Shown here: piece by piece, positions 27,101-40,427 of the stretch | Numbering within the stretch: the stretch's first letter is position 1 | Layout: every line of letters begins with the position of its first letter | Origin: Pyrocephalus nanus | Taxonomy: Eukaryota; Chordata; Aves; Passeriformes; Tyrannidae | Reading direction: 5' to 3' | NCBI GenBank assembly: GCA_038380795.1 | Contig: CM076268.1 | Location: 20,749,001-20,813,000 of the forward strand | DNA length: 64,000 bases | The notes under the pieces: generated by a model | What the model saw: the letters and a program-made list of their open reading frames with translations, nothing else | Told to the model about the DNA's origin: nothing | Databases searched by the model: none | Position numbers and translations under genes: made by a program

Positions 27101-30100
27101 CAGTAGTGTACTTTAGAATGAGAGCAATATCAATAATACCTAAAGTGTTGTAATTAGTCCAATTCCTTAAATTGTTTCAAGTAAAACAATTTTCAGTACA
27201 AATGTACCTCAGGAGTACAAGCCACATGATCCAGATCTTAGATTTGACCCTTTACCCCATGCAATGGAAATGCACCAATGCCAAGAACTGACATCGGGTT
27301 TTGTCCATCTCAGTGGAGAGTCAATTATTTGTCACTTGAACAAATCCTATGAATTATATGCCAGAATGATGCAGAGCCCTAATATTCACAATACTTGGAT
27401 ATTCAAGAGAGAAAGGTGTTTTTCCTTTTTTCCTAACCAAGAGATTCATTAAGAAAAGACTACAGTAATACAAGGAAATAAGTCAAAAGTTTTTTCGCTA
27501 TAAAAGAATTTTTTGAAAGTTTTAGATATGAAATTACATGTGAAGCTTGTTCCTAAACCTTCTGACATACAACGGTAGCCACAGACTATGAGACAGCTAA
27601 TAAATAAAAGAATTCCAGCAGTCTGAGGTACTATGGCGTGAAGAGCAAAATTCATCTCTCCAGTGTGTGTGGCACGATTAATTTCTAGTAGATGCTTCTA
27701 AGGTCATGATTTCTGCTAAAAACATCCAAAAAAATGTTAGAAATTAAAGGGAGTATAATGCTCCAAAACTACATTGGCAAAAATGTTGTTGTCTCCATCC
27801 AGAGACACTGGAGTGCATAAGCTTTGAGGTCACTATATTTCTGCTCTGCTGAAGAGGGAACAGGACAACAGACAGTAAATCATTCCCTTGAGACACTCTC
27901 ACAGAAATTCTCTTGGGACCAAAAGCCCCTAGACTGTCCACTGTCACTGGATGGTATGTGATCCCCTTGAAAATTTGGTCTGAGAGAAAAACATCCTGAG
28001 CTGAAGTGCATAGAGCATTTCAAAAATGTATGAGGTAAAGTAATCACTGAGTACAAGGCACAATGTAAGACTGGCAAAGATTCTCTGGACAAGTCTGCTA
28101 AGGACTTCATACCATCCTCTGCTGAAACAAACCCCCACAATTTGCATCCTACTTGACAACAACTCTCCTAAGCTGGCTGCTCTGGCTAAATCAGCCCCTG
28201 GTCCACACAGCCCATCACCAGAGAGCCCTGGCTGTCCACCCAGCTCACCAACAACTAGCTTTTCCCCTCATCTTCCCATACTCTCTTCTGTACTGAAGCC
28301 AAATGGTAGGGCTCTCCTAAGAGACAACTGCAAACTGTTATCTGCTGTCACAGAGACTGTTACAGCTCGTGTTCATTTCCCCATACACAAACCTGCTGTC
28401 ACGAGAACAGCACCGCAGGACAGATGGACAGAGGAAGACAGACAGACCTTTGTTCAGTTGTTTTACAACAGTGTAAACTAAGTCAGATCAAGAGCACTCT
28501 GTTCAGCTCAGCAGTGTTACGAAAAGGACAAATGATGTTCCCTGCAAAGGCATAGAACATTCAGGAGGGGCTGCAACTCCATCAGCATAGAGGTTCAACA
28601 TGCCTGTATATTACATTTCTGAAGATCAAAGAAGAGGGACTTGTAGGTACACATATCCTTTGGTCATTTCTGCAACTGTTGAGCATAGGACACCGATGGC
28701 TTTGCGAGCTCGGGTACAGATTGCAGTGCAGCCACAACCTCAGACAGCTCAGAGGAACCTGGCAGTCCAGGCTGAAAAGTAGAGTGACAGCTCAAGAAGT
28801 TAGTCCCTTTAGTGTACCTAGTTCCTGACCCGGTATCTGACCTGGACAGAGTCACAGGAGGGGCTATGGGAAGTCAGAGGCAACACATACACTTTGCTTC
28901 ACTTCTTGCTTCTTGTTTTCTGAATTTCCTTCATTTTTTCTCAAATAAAAACTAAGGGAGAAAAAGAAAGTCTCTTGCCACGCGTCCTTGGAAGGACACT
29001 TTGATGACATTACATTGAATGTTTGTGATTCTATGCTAATATCACAATTAGATCCCAGCTAATCACCACTTCAAGACAGCAGAATGGTCCACCCTTCCTA
29101 TCAGAGACAATAGCTTAGGGACTTTACAGCACAATTTACACTTTCTTTGTTACTCTGAGGCTCCCAGAAACTGAAAATTATGGTTGTAAAATAGCAGTAT
29201 TTTTCATTCAAATCCCAAGGCATTAATTACATAAATACTATTATACACTGCACTTCACAGTCTCTCCCCAGGAAACTTGTTAGGCCCTCTTAATTATGTA
29301 CAAGCATCATGTTATTCCCATGAAATGGAAGAAAACATGTTCATACAACTACAGATGTCACTGTGAGGTGTTCCTGCACAAAGACAACAGACATCAACTT
29401 CTGCACATACTCAGCAGCAGAAACTGGCCTTTATTACAGTTGCATGTCCAATGATATCAGAAAGGATAAAATATTTTCCTGAGGACAAGGGCAATGGTGC
29501 CCCAATCAAGGACTTGTCATCACTTCTGATTAGAAGCTCATGAACACAAAGCCTGTTTTCACTCTAGAGATGCAGGCAAAATAGCACCAGACTCAGCATG
29601 CAAATGAGAAACAAAACAAAAATGGAGAGTAGGACGAAAAAAAAATCTTCAAATCTGAAAAAGCAAGGCTACAATGTAATCACATTTCCATAGAGAGAAA
29701 GAAAACACTGCTAGTCTCCTTTAGGGGCTAAGTGTACAGGCTCCAAAGAATGGAGAATGTTTTTTAATTCCCCTCCCACCCCATATTGTTTTTCATCCAG
29801 GTTACCGTTCATTATGATAGAAGAAGGAGCTAAAGAACACGGGACCAGAAATAAGTACATTTTCTCCTCCACAGCCTAATAATTCCTGCCTGGTTTAAAT
29901 CCTCTGTAACTACCGGGTATTGCTACATATTCCCTCAGGAAGTTAGGACAGCCCTAATTAGTCTATGATAATGAAAGATACCTTTTAACTGCTATATCCT
30001 TTCTATCACATACTGGAGGCCAACGGAAATTTTAACAAACTAAAGCACGCAGGGATTTGACCCAGACCAGCTGTGCCTGCATTCCTATTAACCCTAGTGG

Positions 30101-33100
30101 CCCATGGCACCAGCTGGGACTACCAAATAATCCAGGCATGGTGACAGTGAGAGGACATAAAGCACCAATTCAAATACCAGTAAGCTATTACTACTGTGTG
30201 CATTAGTGCATCTTAGGGAAAGAAGGGAAACACTACTGTAGGTAAGGCCATCAATTACTATGGATGCTTCCTGGTTTTGCCATGCTTATGTTACAGCTAA
30301 ATAAGAAATACAATAATTAAAGAAGGGGTAACTTTACCATTTTTTAGTTTAGAAGCTAAGAAAATAAAAGCCTTTCTCAACTGCACCCACATGCTCCATT
30401 TTATGACTGAACTAAGGCATATAACAAGTTCCCTATTTTTATAGCTGAGGAACACACAGGAAGAGAGCTTCTAATTTAGTTACATTTCGTACCACCACCC
30501 AAACCCTTATCATCACACCCACATGGACACCTGGAGCCAGCCTTCAAGTGTAAAGAAGGTGGTTCCATTTTGCAACATGATCAGTTCCATTATAGCTGGT
30601 CTACTTGGCAACATGATGCTCTAGAACAGTGCACCAAAAGGCTAATTTTTAAGTGTGGGGAATTTTTCCATCTTTATTTATTTTTTCCTCTTCCTTAGAA
30701 TGAAGGTGTATCAAATCTTTGTCCTCTCTTCACAGAAGGGTGTAGAGCACTTGTTTAGGGCAAGCTGTGGATTCTGAAAGCGTGGAACCTGCAGCCCAGA
30801 GGCAGTTCACTCAACATCTCCCCAGGGTAGTGACTGTGGGACTAGGAATTTCAGCAAATCAACAACCAAGGATCCAGACAGGCACACAGGAAATGTGTTT
30901 GGTAGATAGGATCCCATCAGCATTTTGTCAAAATTGAGCTATCTCTGAAGCACATTTCAATTTCAGCAAATATGTGGCTTGCTAGAAATAACGCACTGGA
31001 ATTCTTCCCACACCTCATAGTCATTGGAACCAAAGAGTAATGTACTTTAATGTGCATCAATATTGTCTAATGTCACACAGTATCTATAGCTTTAAAATAT
31101 GAGCTCTGATGATCAGAATATTTCTTGTTTTAATGCACTGCTTGAGAATGCTCATTCTTGGAAGTGATGTTTGAGGTTTATCCAAACTGGGGTAAAATTT
31201 GGGTAATTTGGGGGGTTTTGTTTATTTCAAGCTTGGCTTTTCTCTTGCTTGGCAGGAGTCCATCAGAGTTAGAATTTCCTATGTTTTGCTTTGGGATGAT
31301 CTGAATAAAAGACATTTACTGTTCAATATTTCAAATTAAAAGGGCTTCAGCCCTTTACAGCATGTAAACCACAATTGACTTGTCTGTGCCATTAAAAAAA
31401 AAAAAGAAACAACACGAAAAAAAAATCCCAAACAAGCTTTTTTGATCTTAGAAGGACAACATATTCCCTATGGAAACATGTTTAGCATTTTGCTAAATAG
31501 ATAAAACCAGATTTTAATGACAACGAAGGAGCTACTGTAACAGTACAACAAAACACAACATTAAACAGCATTTACATGCTTTTCCAGACCCCTGAGGACA
31601 TTACAATTCTGCCATTCTGACAAAATATTTTTCATCTTTATTTAGATCGTCACAGAGGTTTGGTAATTTGCCAAGAAACCTATTGAAGGCAATATGGTTT
31701 GTTGAACGAACTTAAAATATTAAAAACACCTCCTCTGAGTATCCCCTGAGACTATTTATTTCAGTGTATACTGTTGCACCAAGTATCTGGGATGTCACAT
31801 TTGCTGAAAAAGTTCTCTGAGCTCTGATGCCTCAAGACATTTTGTTTCACTTATGCATATTCCGTGGCAGGTGTAAGTCAAAGATCTGATGAATGACTGG
31901 AATGAAATGCTCTTCCCATAATGAGACACCAAAAAATGCGGTGCCAAATTGATTCTAACAGCACAACCGTATTTCAAGTCACAATTTTATCTGTCTTATG
32001 GATCTGCACACACTGTAACATGTATGCTCATGTATACTGCACAATTTGGGGTTGAGGTTTTTGTTTGTTTGTTTTTTTATTTGCAAACCCAGAATACATC
32101 CAGCTTCCATTGCTGAGTTAGTACTGCTGAACTCATACAACATCTTCCTTTAGCAACTACTTTGCTGTGAATGGTTGACATGTAGATAAACCAAGACATA
32201 GGATGCAGATGTCAAATGAAGTGAGAATAAATGAATTCGAGAGGTCTGAGGCATAACCAGATAAACTGACATTCACTAGCAGCCACTGCTACAGTTTGAG
32301 AGTAGGGGAAACCACTCAATAATAATGTCATAAGGAAGAAATACACAGTGTCATTTTAGGCTAAATGAAAATTGTGTTCCACTTCTTCTCAAGCTTACAC
32401 TTCATTATATGATTCTTCAATTAGGCAGATAAAACAAAAAAGATACTTTCATTTGACCATGGATAAAATGGTTTTGCACTATAGCATTTGTTTGGGGCAA
32501 GAACCAAATCTGCTTTTGTTTAGAGCCTGAGAAATGGAGGCTGTGGTCCTGTTTTGTACTAGCACTACTGTAACACAAACAGTGTAATAAAATATTGTCT
32601 CTTTTCTTATTAACTATGAGGTGCTACATCCATCAAATGTAGCTGTATGGAAATAGGAGATACAACATCCTTTCATCCCTCACCACCCTTTGCAGACATC
32701 CAGGCTGCAGTAAAAGAGTTTATCATTTCGCTTTTAGCAGTCATAGAGCAGTTACATTAAGTGACCTGGGGAAAACAGTTCTTGGGGAAGTCTGTCAGCT
32801 ACTGAGAAAATTTGACTCTTTTCCTTTGACTTTGTCTCTACAGAGAAGAGATCACGGACTTTAAGATAACAAATAAAGTTAAATACCACTTCCTGAGTCT
32901 GGATCTTGTTCTTGGCACTACACAAAGAATAATATCCACAGATCTTCACAACAATAGGGCTTGGGATTTTTTTTTGGTAGTGGTGTTCTTTTTAAAAGCT
33001 GTTTTTTCCATGATACGCACATTTCCCACAGCTCACACTGAGGTATCTGATCAGGTTTTAGACTCTTATCTTACAGTCCCTCTCTCTTGTTAGTGAATTC

Positions 33101-35835
33101 ATCTCTCTGGGAATAGTGCTACAAACAGTGCTGAAAAGAGAAAGGCATTGCAAAGGATCTTGTGTGAAAGGCAATTTTGGTTCAAATGTTTTAAATCTAA
33201 ATGGCTTTTCATTCTGATTCCCCAGCAAATCATTTTAGTTCATATTTAATGAAAAAAAGAAGTGCAAGGTAGATTATTATAGATGAATTTCTACTGTCAA
33301 TGAATCATTTGAGCTCTCGATAAGAAAGCATAATACCTAGCCAACAAATAAACATAATATTTAAAACACTCAAAGCATGCTATCAAATGGAGAGATTGTT
33401 ACACTGCCCATATCACCTAACCCAGCAGACACACACACTAGCTATTTTGTTCTCAAGCTGCAATGTCATTTACCAAAATACTTGTTTGTCTGAACATTGA
33501 ATATCTTATTTGTGAGGACTTTGGACTAATTCAAGATCCCTACCCACAGGCAACCTGATGCCTGTTACACAGTGTACCAGACTAGTTAGACCACAGCACA
33601 ACCTTTTGTTCATACAGAGGAGAAATCACCTTGAAGGACCCATTCATTTGAGGATTTAGGCATTAAAGACGTACTTCCATATTTCTAATGGTTTGAGTTT
33701 GTTTACCCTTCATCCACCTGTACTTGCAGCACCTACTGCACAATCCTAATTTCTTCTAGTATTTATTTCTAAGCCTTTAACATTTGGTTCCTCTCCTGCC
33801 TTCACATGTATCTAGACAGCAAAGAAGGCTGGAATGTATTGTAGAACCTAAAAACACTGTATCAAAGACTTAAAGCCCAGGAATCAGTCATCACAATCCT
33901 TTCCATTATATTCGATCCTTCCCTATTATCATGCTCAATAATGTAGCACCCCTTTGCCTCGTAACAGTCACAATAAAAAACAAGTAAACATGGAGCTTCC
34001 ACATGAAGCCATTTCAAAGATTACTTAAACAAGAATAAACCAGCAAAGTTTCCAGAAGAGGACTTACAATAAATATTCAGACTTTCATTTCTAGTGTGAG
34101 AATGGGTCTGAGGCTTTTCTTGTACAATATATTTTTGTACATAACAAGAGCCTCTGCATTAATAGAAATTAAATATTCATTAACTAACTGTACTTGGTAT
34201 GCAAGCCAGCACAAAACAAAACTGCCTATTGTAGCAAAAAAGGAAGCAGACATATTCAAGAACCTGGAGTGAAAAACTTTTAAGGGGATATTAATGGACT
34301 TCAATTTAACAGCTTACTACAGAGCTTCAGCATTTTCAAGTGACAGCAGCATGCCATTATAACTATGAATACAGTAATATTTCCCCGGCTGTTTTTACAG
34401 CCTTTTGCTAACGACTGCTCAAAACCAGGTGTTTTGTCCTCTCCATGCGGTACATTCTCAGAATAGTGTTATCGACTTTTTCTATTCATGATATTCAGAG
34501 AGAGGTCCAAGGTATTTGGGAACCCAACTGTTATTAAGAATCCTATGCCTTTCAGCGACTGTGAAATTCCCAGTAAAATAAACAAGGGAATTTGACATTT
34601 CAAACTTAGCTTTTGAGACAAAATAGCTCTTTGGAATTTGAGGCTTAAATTTTGTAACATGGTATGCTTCTCTCAACACCACTGTCCTAACCAATGATTT
34701 TTTCTTGTGTTTTGCTACCAATTATCCTCCTTTGTCCCAATAAAAGAATGTGCTAGAAATATCATTCCCATACAAACCACTTTAACTTAGAAACAAAAAT
34801 CTCTGCTGCTTCAGATTAAAAGACTTCGTCCAACAGCTCAAAGACAAATACACAAAGCTCTACCATGTGGTCAAGCCCTGGGGAATATAGAGACACCCGT
34901 TATTACTGAGAGCTACTCTAGCATGACATTGTTGTATGTTAGTAAAGATTTCTCTGACTTCTCTACCTTTAACACTTTTAATGATAAGTGTTCTTCAGTA
35001 CCCAGTAAATTCCAGGTGTATTTGACACTGTAATAATATCCAAGGGTTACAGGGAAAACAAAATATTTGACATTTAAAAATAAATAAAGAAAAATACCTC
35101 CAAACAGTGTTTCTGAGGAAGTGTTTTGCATTTGTCTTCAAAGAAGTCTTGACAGAGAATGAAAAAACATGGCCACTGTGTGATGCTTGAAGATATAAGA
35201 CCCAGGTAGACCATTCCAAATTTTCCCCTTGGAATTCACTGCTCGGTTTAAACAGCCTTACTGAATGGTCAACACACAAATCTGAGAGAGATCAAGCTCT
35301 CTCAAAGCTGTTCAGCAGCCTTGAGACAAACGGCGTTACTCAGACTGCCTCTTACATATGCCCAACTGGTGCTATGACTACTATGCCATTTTAGCTCAAG
35401 ATCACAATAAGCACTTTACACTAGTAAAATTCAAGAAAAGCCTGGCATTTACACCACCAATGGAGGAGAATAAACAATATTTCATACTTATCACTGGCAT
35501 TTGAATATAGCCCAAAGTGATATCCCAAGTAGGTCATATGATTCTCAGTCTGCATAATCTGAGTTTTAATTCTGATATACGTGGATGGAACAGCAAAGTC
35601 AAGAACAGATGAACTTACGGTTTAGCTGAATTTAGCCATAATCTTGAAAGGGAACTTCTCCTCTGTGTAAGAACCTTCTCAATTGACTATTAAGAACTTA
35701 GTGACGATTTTCTGAGATACACAAAATCTTTAATCATCATATATCTAAATGTCTCCAAACATCTAAATATTAAAATATCAAAAAATCCCACTGCTTCACA
35801 GCTGAATTTTTTAAGAGGACTTTTTCAGGACTTAC

Positions 35836-35882
35836 CCAATTCTGCAACTTCTTAAGTTTTTTGATCTTTTCTCATTTCTCTG
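35836..35882 (-). other. Candidate internal exon (47 nt)
   Basis: On the minus strand the acceptor TTAGCTTCATCTTTCTCCAG precedes CAGAGAAATGAG, and the segment ends AATTGG followed by the donor GTAAGTCC. Only one frame is open (QRNEKRSKNLRSCRIG). That frame leaves two bases (GG), which join the single leading T of the 14364-14422 candidate to make a Gly codon and continue its only open frame. Phase agreement has a one-in-three chance of arising at random, so the support is modest. No protein family is recognised. Confidence 0.25.
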
Positions 35883-38870
35883 CTGGAGAAAGATGAAGCT
35901 AAGTAGTAAGATCAAAGAAAAATCTTAAAAAATTTTCAAGATATTTCATTGGGAACAAATAGGTCTTAAAGGACTGTCTACTGAACATGTGCCTGAAAGA
36001 TAAACTTGCAAGAACTCCAAGTTGAACAAAAGTAATCCAAGGAGTGGCAGTATTTTGAGGCACACTAAGCTTCAAGCTGACGAGATATCAACCATGGATT
36101 TCTCTGACAGTTGCTAACGTCTCTTGTAAGTATTTATTCATATCAATAGAAGAAGCATAAAATGGCTCCAGACTGAGCCCAGCTGGTGTGTAAGTGGCAC
36201 TGGCTATATATGTGTTTTATCAGCCTCATATCCACTCCAGCCCATCTCTATAACGTGGTCTTACTTAAGCTGGTGACTCACAATACTTTGAAAAACAAAG
36301 ACCAATAACAAATTCAAAGCTTTTCACCTCTTCTTCAGTAATTTGAATTGAATTACCAATTTCAAAAGTCTAGAAAAACCTGTTGTGATTTGACTCTTGT
36401 TTTGTGGTCTTCAGGGATGCTTTCAGGCTAGTTCTTAGTATCCAGCAAGCAGCTATACAAAGATATTTAGGCACCTAAAGATACATGAAGTCTCCTAATT
36501 AGATCTGCAGTGTGAATTAGGACTCTAATTTACTTAAGCAATTCTGAAATCCCATTTAGTCTAATGGCTCTTAAGCAAATAAATACCTTCCAAAATCTGA
36601 CTACAGGTCACTTAAAGTATAAAGATTATAACAATGGATGTCAGCAGTCAGTAGTCTCAACACAAAAGCTGCATGTCTTGTCAGAAGTGCAATTTGCCCT
36701 TTAATTCCAGAGACAAATCCCATGAAAGAGGAATAAAGGACTTTCTAGAATATATATGGAGGAAACTGGGTAGCTATATTAGAATGACCGTTTGCAACTT
36801 AGAGGTTCTGCACTTTCAAAGGAGTATTCAGTGGCATGAAAGACTATTATTTCTGATTATATCCAGCATAAGTATATATAACCACCATTTTTATAACATT
36901 TTCTCCAAGTTAAAAGACCACATCATATCAATTATTACTAGGGAGGATTCTGAACAAACACCAAATAGTGCCTCAGACACAAAAAGACTCAAAATTATTT
37001 CCTTAGCAAGGAAATAGTGCCAAAATAAAAATACTCTCAAACATATATACTTTGCTTAGCACCCTTTGGGGATCCACCCTAAGGGAAGCTGTCCTGGGAG
37101 CAAATATCCAGCTGCCATGCCCAGAGTAGCACGTCCTGTCCTTACACTGGGTTTCTACAGAACTGCCACAATCCAGTCCCAAGGACGAAAGCTTAAAGAA
37201 AGACTTTAGATTCCACTGCAGAACCAGCGATCTTTTTCACCCACCTTCACTGTGCCCTAACAAGAGAAATCGATGCTTTTCTGAAGGCTGAGTTGGGAAA
37301 GCTGGAATCAGTGGCTGCAATGGTTTAAAAACGGCTGAGTTCTGTCAAAGGCAATGTTGATTAACAGCAACAAGGGATGTAATTCTTTTAATGGAGCCGC
37401 TTCTAGGCATAGAAGGGTTTCATTCCTCAGTAGCTAAACTGAGTGATTTCCAGATGTGGTTCTAAATAAAGTGTTTAAAAAAACATAAACCCAGCCTGCA
37501 CCTGAAAATTCCTGTCTTTTCCCTAGAACAATGCAGAGAAAAATTGTAAAACAGTGTAGCTCCCTCATTAAACTGGCCAATGCACATAAGCACAAATGAA
37601 ATCATGCCTGACTAAAAAATATTTTCTAGCTACTCACTAAAATAGCTTTGAGAGACCAGGTCCATACATGGAATAAAATGGCTTTCGCTGCAGTCCTAAG
37701 CCAAACTCTTCTCTGGAATGACATTTTAAGTAATATAAACAGTTTAAAGGCAAATGTAGAGCAGAGCAGTCTAGTTTTATACAATCAGTGCAACAAAACA
37801 GATTTATTCTGTGCTGAATTAAGGTCTTTATATTGTTTCTACTTAAAAAGGAAAAGTATCAAATGCAACAATTCCTGCAAATTTATCTTTCACAACAAAC
37901 ACTTTCATAATCTATTTGCAATTTCACCAAACAAAAGTAGGTCCAAGTCAACTGGCAGATTTTTGGCCCCACTCATTTGAAAACAGTGTAATCTTTGCCC
38001 TTTCTACTGTTCAAAGAACTTAACTGGTGGCAGGAGTCCTCCCACTGCTTCTCCAATAAATTTTGCAACAATGGTCACATAAAGCTCTAGCAATGCATGA
38101 CTTAGATGTAAATGGATGCTTTTCAAAAAACCTGCTCGAATCCTTCAACTTAGATCAGAAATTCACAATCTGTATTTAGAGACAAAATTCCCTTTCAACA
38201 CACTGTAATGGTCAGAGCACAGTGGGATGAGTCATTAACCCTCACGACTTCCTGGGGCACTATGTACAACCATTCTCATGTCATTTGGGAGCAGAGGGGA
38301 GAAGCAAGAGAAGAAGGTTGATCAGCAGCAGACAGCAAACAAATTGTAAATAACACTTCCATCTTTTAGTTCCACTTCACAAGCAGTTCTGAAAGCTTGC
38401 AAATAAAGCCTAATGTGGATTTATGTAGAAACTGAAGGACAAAAGTTATCAAATGGAAAGTGTTGCAAAGCCACCTGAAACACAGTCCTTGGCAGGGCCT
38501 GTCCCCTACACCTGACTGCCTTCCCAGGACTCAGACACATTTCTCTCTTCATAGTGTCCTGGTGCAGCATCTTGCAGCTGAAGACTCCACAGCACATCAC
38601 AAGCATTGATCAAAGCATGTTTCAACTCAGGTTACGTGTGCGGGGGCGGATTTGATGCGATAATCATTCCTTCCCATTTCACACATGAATTAACGAAGGT
38701 GTAAAGTGGTGGGCAGACAGCAACAGGAGCACAGGGTAAGCAAGGGGTGCCAGCCAGCCCAGGCAAGCCAGGGAAACAGTGGTGTGGAACTGAGAAGCCT
38801 CACTCTGATAGTCATTGCATCACCCGCCTGTCACGGCGGCTCTCGTTCCTGAACTGTGCGGTAGAAGATT

Positions 38871-38967
38871 GAAGACATTTGCCCAACATGGCAGTCAGAC
38901 TCTGATAGAGCTGGTATCAGAACCAGACACTGATTCAGAGCTCCTTTCTTTAAGCATCAGACCACAT
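38871..38967 (+). repeat. MIR-like CORE-SINE relic
   Basis: The stretch from TTGCCCAACATGGCAGT through AGAGCTGGTATCAGAACCAG to AGCATCAGACCACATG parallels the second half of MIR (TTGCCCAAGGTCACACAG...AGAGCTGGG...ACCCAGG...CTAGACCAC). A possible first half, CCCATTTCACACATGAATTAAC, starts at 38673, separated by about 160 bp of unrelated sequence. This suggests an insertion or a second fragment. A 104-codon open frame (38815-39129, plus) crosses the relic and is not a gene. Confidence 0.6.
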
Positions 38968-40374
38968 GCACTCTCTATTGCCACCTATGAAATGCACACG
39001 AGACTACACCACACAACACACACAGTGCACCAGAATGTGTCTGATAGGCACAGTGGGGACATTTTATGCCAAAACCCAGTACCTGAATGCATGGAAATGG
39101 TTAGCAGGATCTGTCCATCAATAACCTGAATCTCAGATGCAGCAGAATAATTGCTAAGAGACTGAAAAGCCTGTCAGAAAAAGAAATCAGAACAGTAGTG
39201 ACGAAAGAGAAAAATAAGCAGATGGTTATATGCTAGACCAGGATAGACAAGTGTTTAGGAAAAATGGAATGCCTAGGTTTAGCCAGGACAACAGCAAAAC
39301 CCAGCAAGAAAGAGTTGCTAAGTTTTACTTCAGATAAAATTTCCAAACAGCAGCATCACCAACAAAGAATTACAGAAGCAGGGAAATTCGACTTTAAATC
39401 TGGATGAGGAAATACAACTGTAATAATTTAAAGGACAAATTTCATACAGAACATTTGGAGGCAGAAATTGCAATCGTGGGTCCTGGCCAGCGTAGGGCTG
39501 ACATACATTTTTATCATTATGGGAGAACTTTAATGGATGATTTTGCAACTCAAAACAGCCATTCAGGGCACTGCTTTGTGGTAGGATTTGCACTGAAGTA
39601 AGGTTTTTTTGGCACAAATCATTCAGGGCTAGGACACCTTGGTATCGTAATGAAAACAATCTTCACTTTTCCTTTGAAAGACGGTTAAGAGGGAGAGAAA
39701 GGAGAAACAAGATAATATTTAAAATTATTTATAAAGTACTTCAGATGATTAAGTACCTGAAAATTATCAATAATTAACTAATTTCAGTCTGAGATGTCCA
39801 AATTGTATTTTAGTTTTAAGATACCATAAATATATATAATCTTAAAGGATGCTCAGATGAGAGATTCTGGTTCAGACCTTACTAGTGAAAGAAGAGGAAG
39901 ACAAAAAGGAATTCTGAGAGCACTCATGTTGCTCAGATACTGTTTCAGGGGAGGGAGAGGATCAGCTGTAGAGATATCCACATATGAAAATCATAACATG
40001 TTTGTACATGCTTTTGTCTGTCATTAAACAATCTCTTACTGCCACCGAGCTCTTTACTGCTCACAATCATGCTTCTCAGGAGAGGAAATAAAAAGACCAG
40101 TGCCTAATGTTCCAGACAGAAACCATGACAATATATAAACAAAGTGCTGAATTTAAATTCTAGTACAGTCTGATTAGATTGAAAGACAAGTTAGAGTGAA
40201 ATGATGTCAGGTTCAGTGAACCAAGTGTAAAGGTTTTAATGATTACATTGGCACTTTTGCCTCAGTTGCAGGCATTAGTGACTATACTGGATTAGGTCAC
40301 CTGAGAATTTAAATACAATCATACATTTCTAATAAAAAAAAGGCACATGTGAGTAATGCAGCTCCATATCACCT

Positions 40375-40427
40375 TAATTACATACTGCAATTACAATTAC
40401 AGCAGCACAGCTACTGGGATGTAATTA
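40375..40427. promoter_or_regulatory. Inverted repeat of homeodomain-like sites
   Basis: TAATTACAT (40375-40383) and ATGTAATTA (40419-40427) are perfect 9-bp reverse complements with a 35-bp spacer. The spacer holds a further tandem CAATTACAATTA. That gives at least four TAAT/ATTA homeodomain cores in 53 bp, embedded in a stretch that is not simple AT repeat. This is typical of conserved developmental enhancers, but conservation cannot be seen from one sequence. Confidence 0.35.

Larger units (their letters stand above)
16363..35835. other. Presumed intronic DNA, no gene recognised
   Basis: Nearly 19.5 kb of A/T-rich unique sequence without recognisable coding exons or large transposable elements. 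It contains the nested inverted repeat at 24112-24164, the (CA)n tract at 21744, a spaced 12-bp direct repeat (ATTTCAGGACTA at 22908 and 22925) and a G/T-rich patch near 25800. Isolated splice-like signals occur (for example acceptors near 23218 and 28960 on the minus strand) but lack convincing partners. Confidence 0.6.

Noticed and set aside
38815..39129. 104-codon plus-strand frame
   Set aside because: It runs through a MIR-like SINE relic and has no splice or promoter context.
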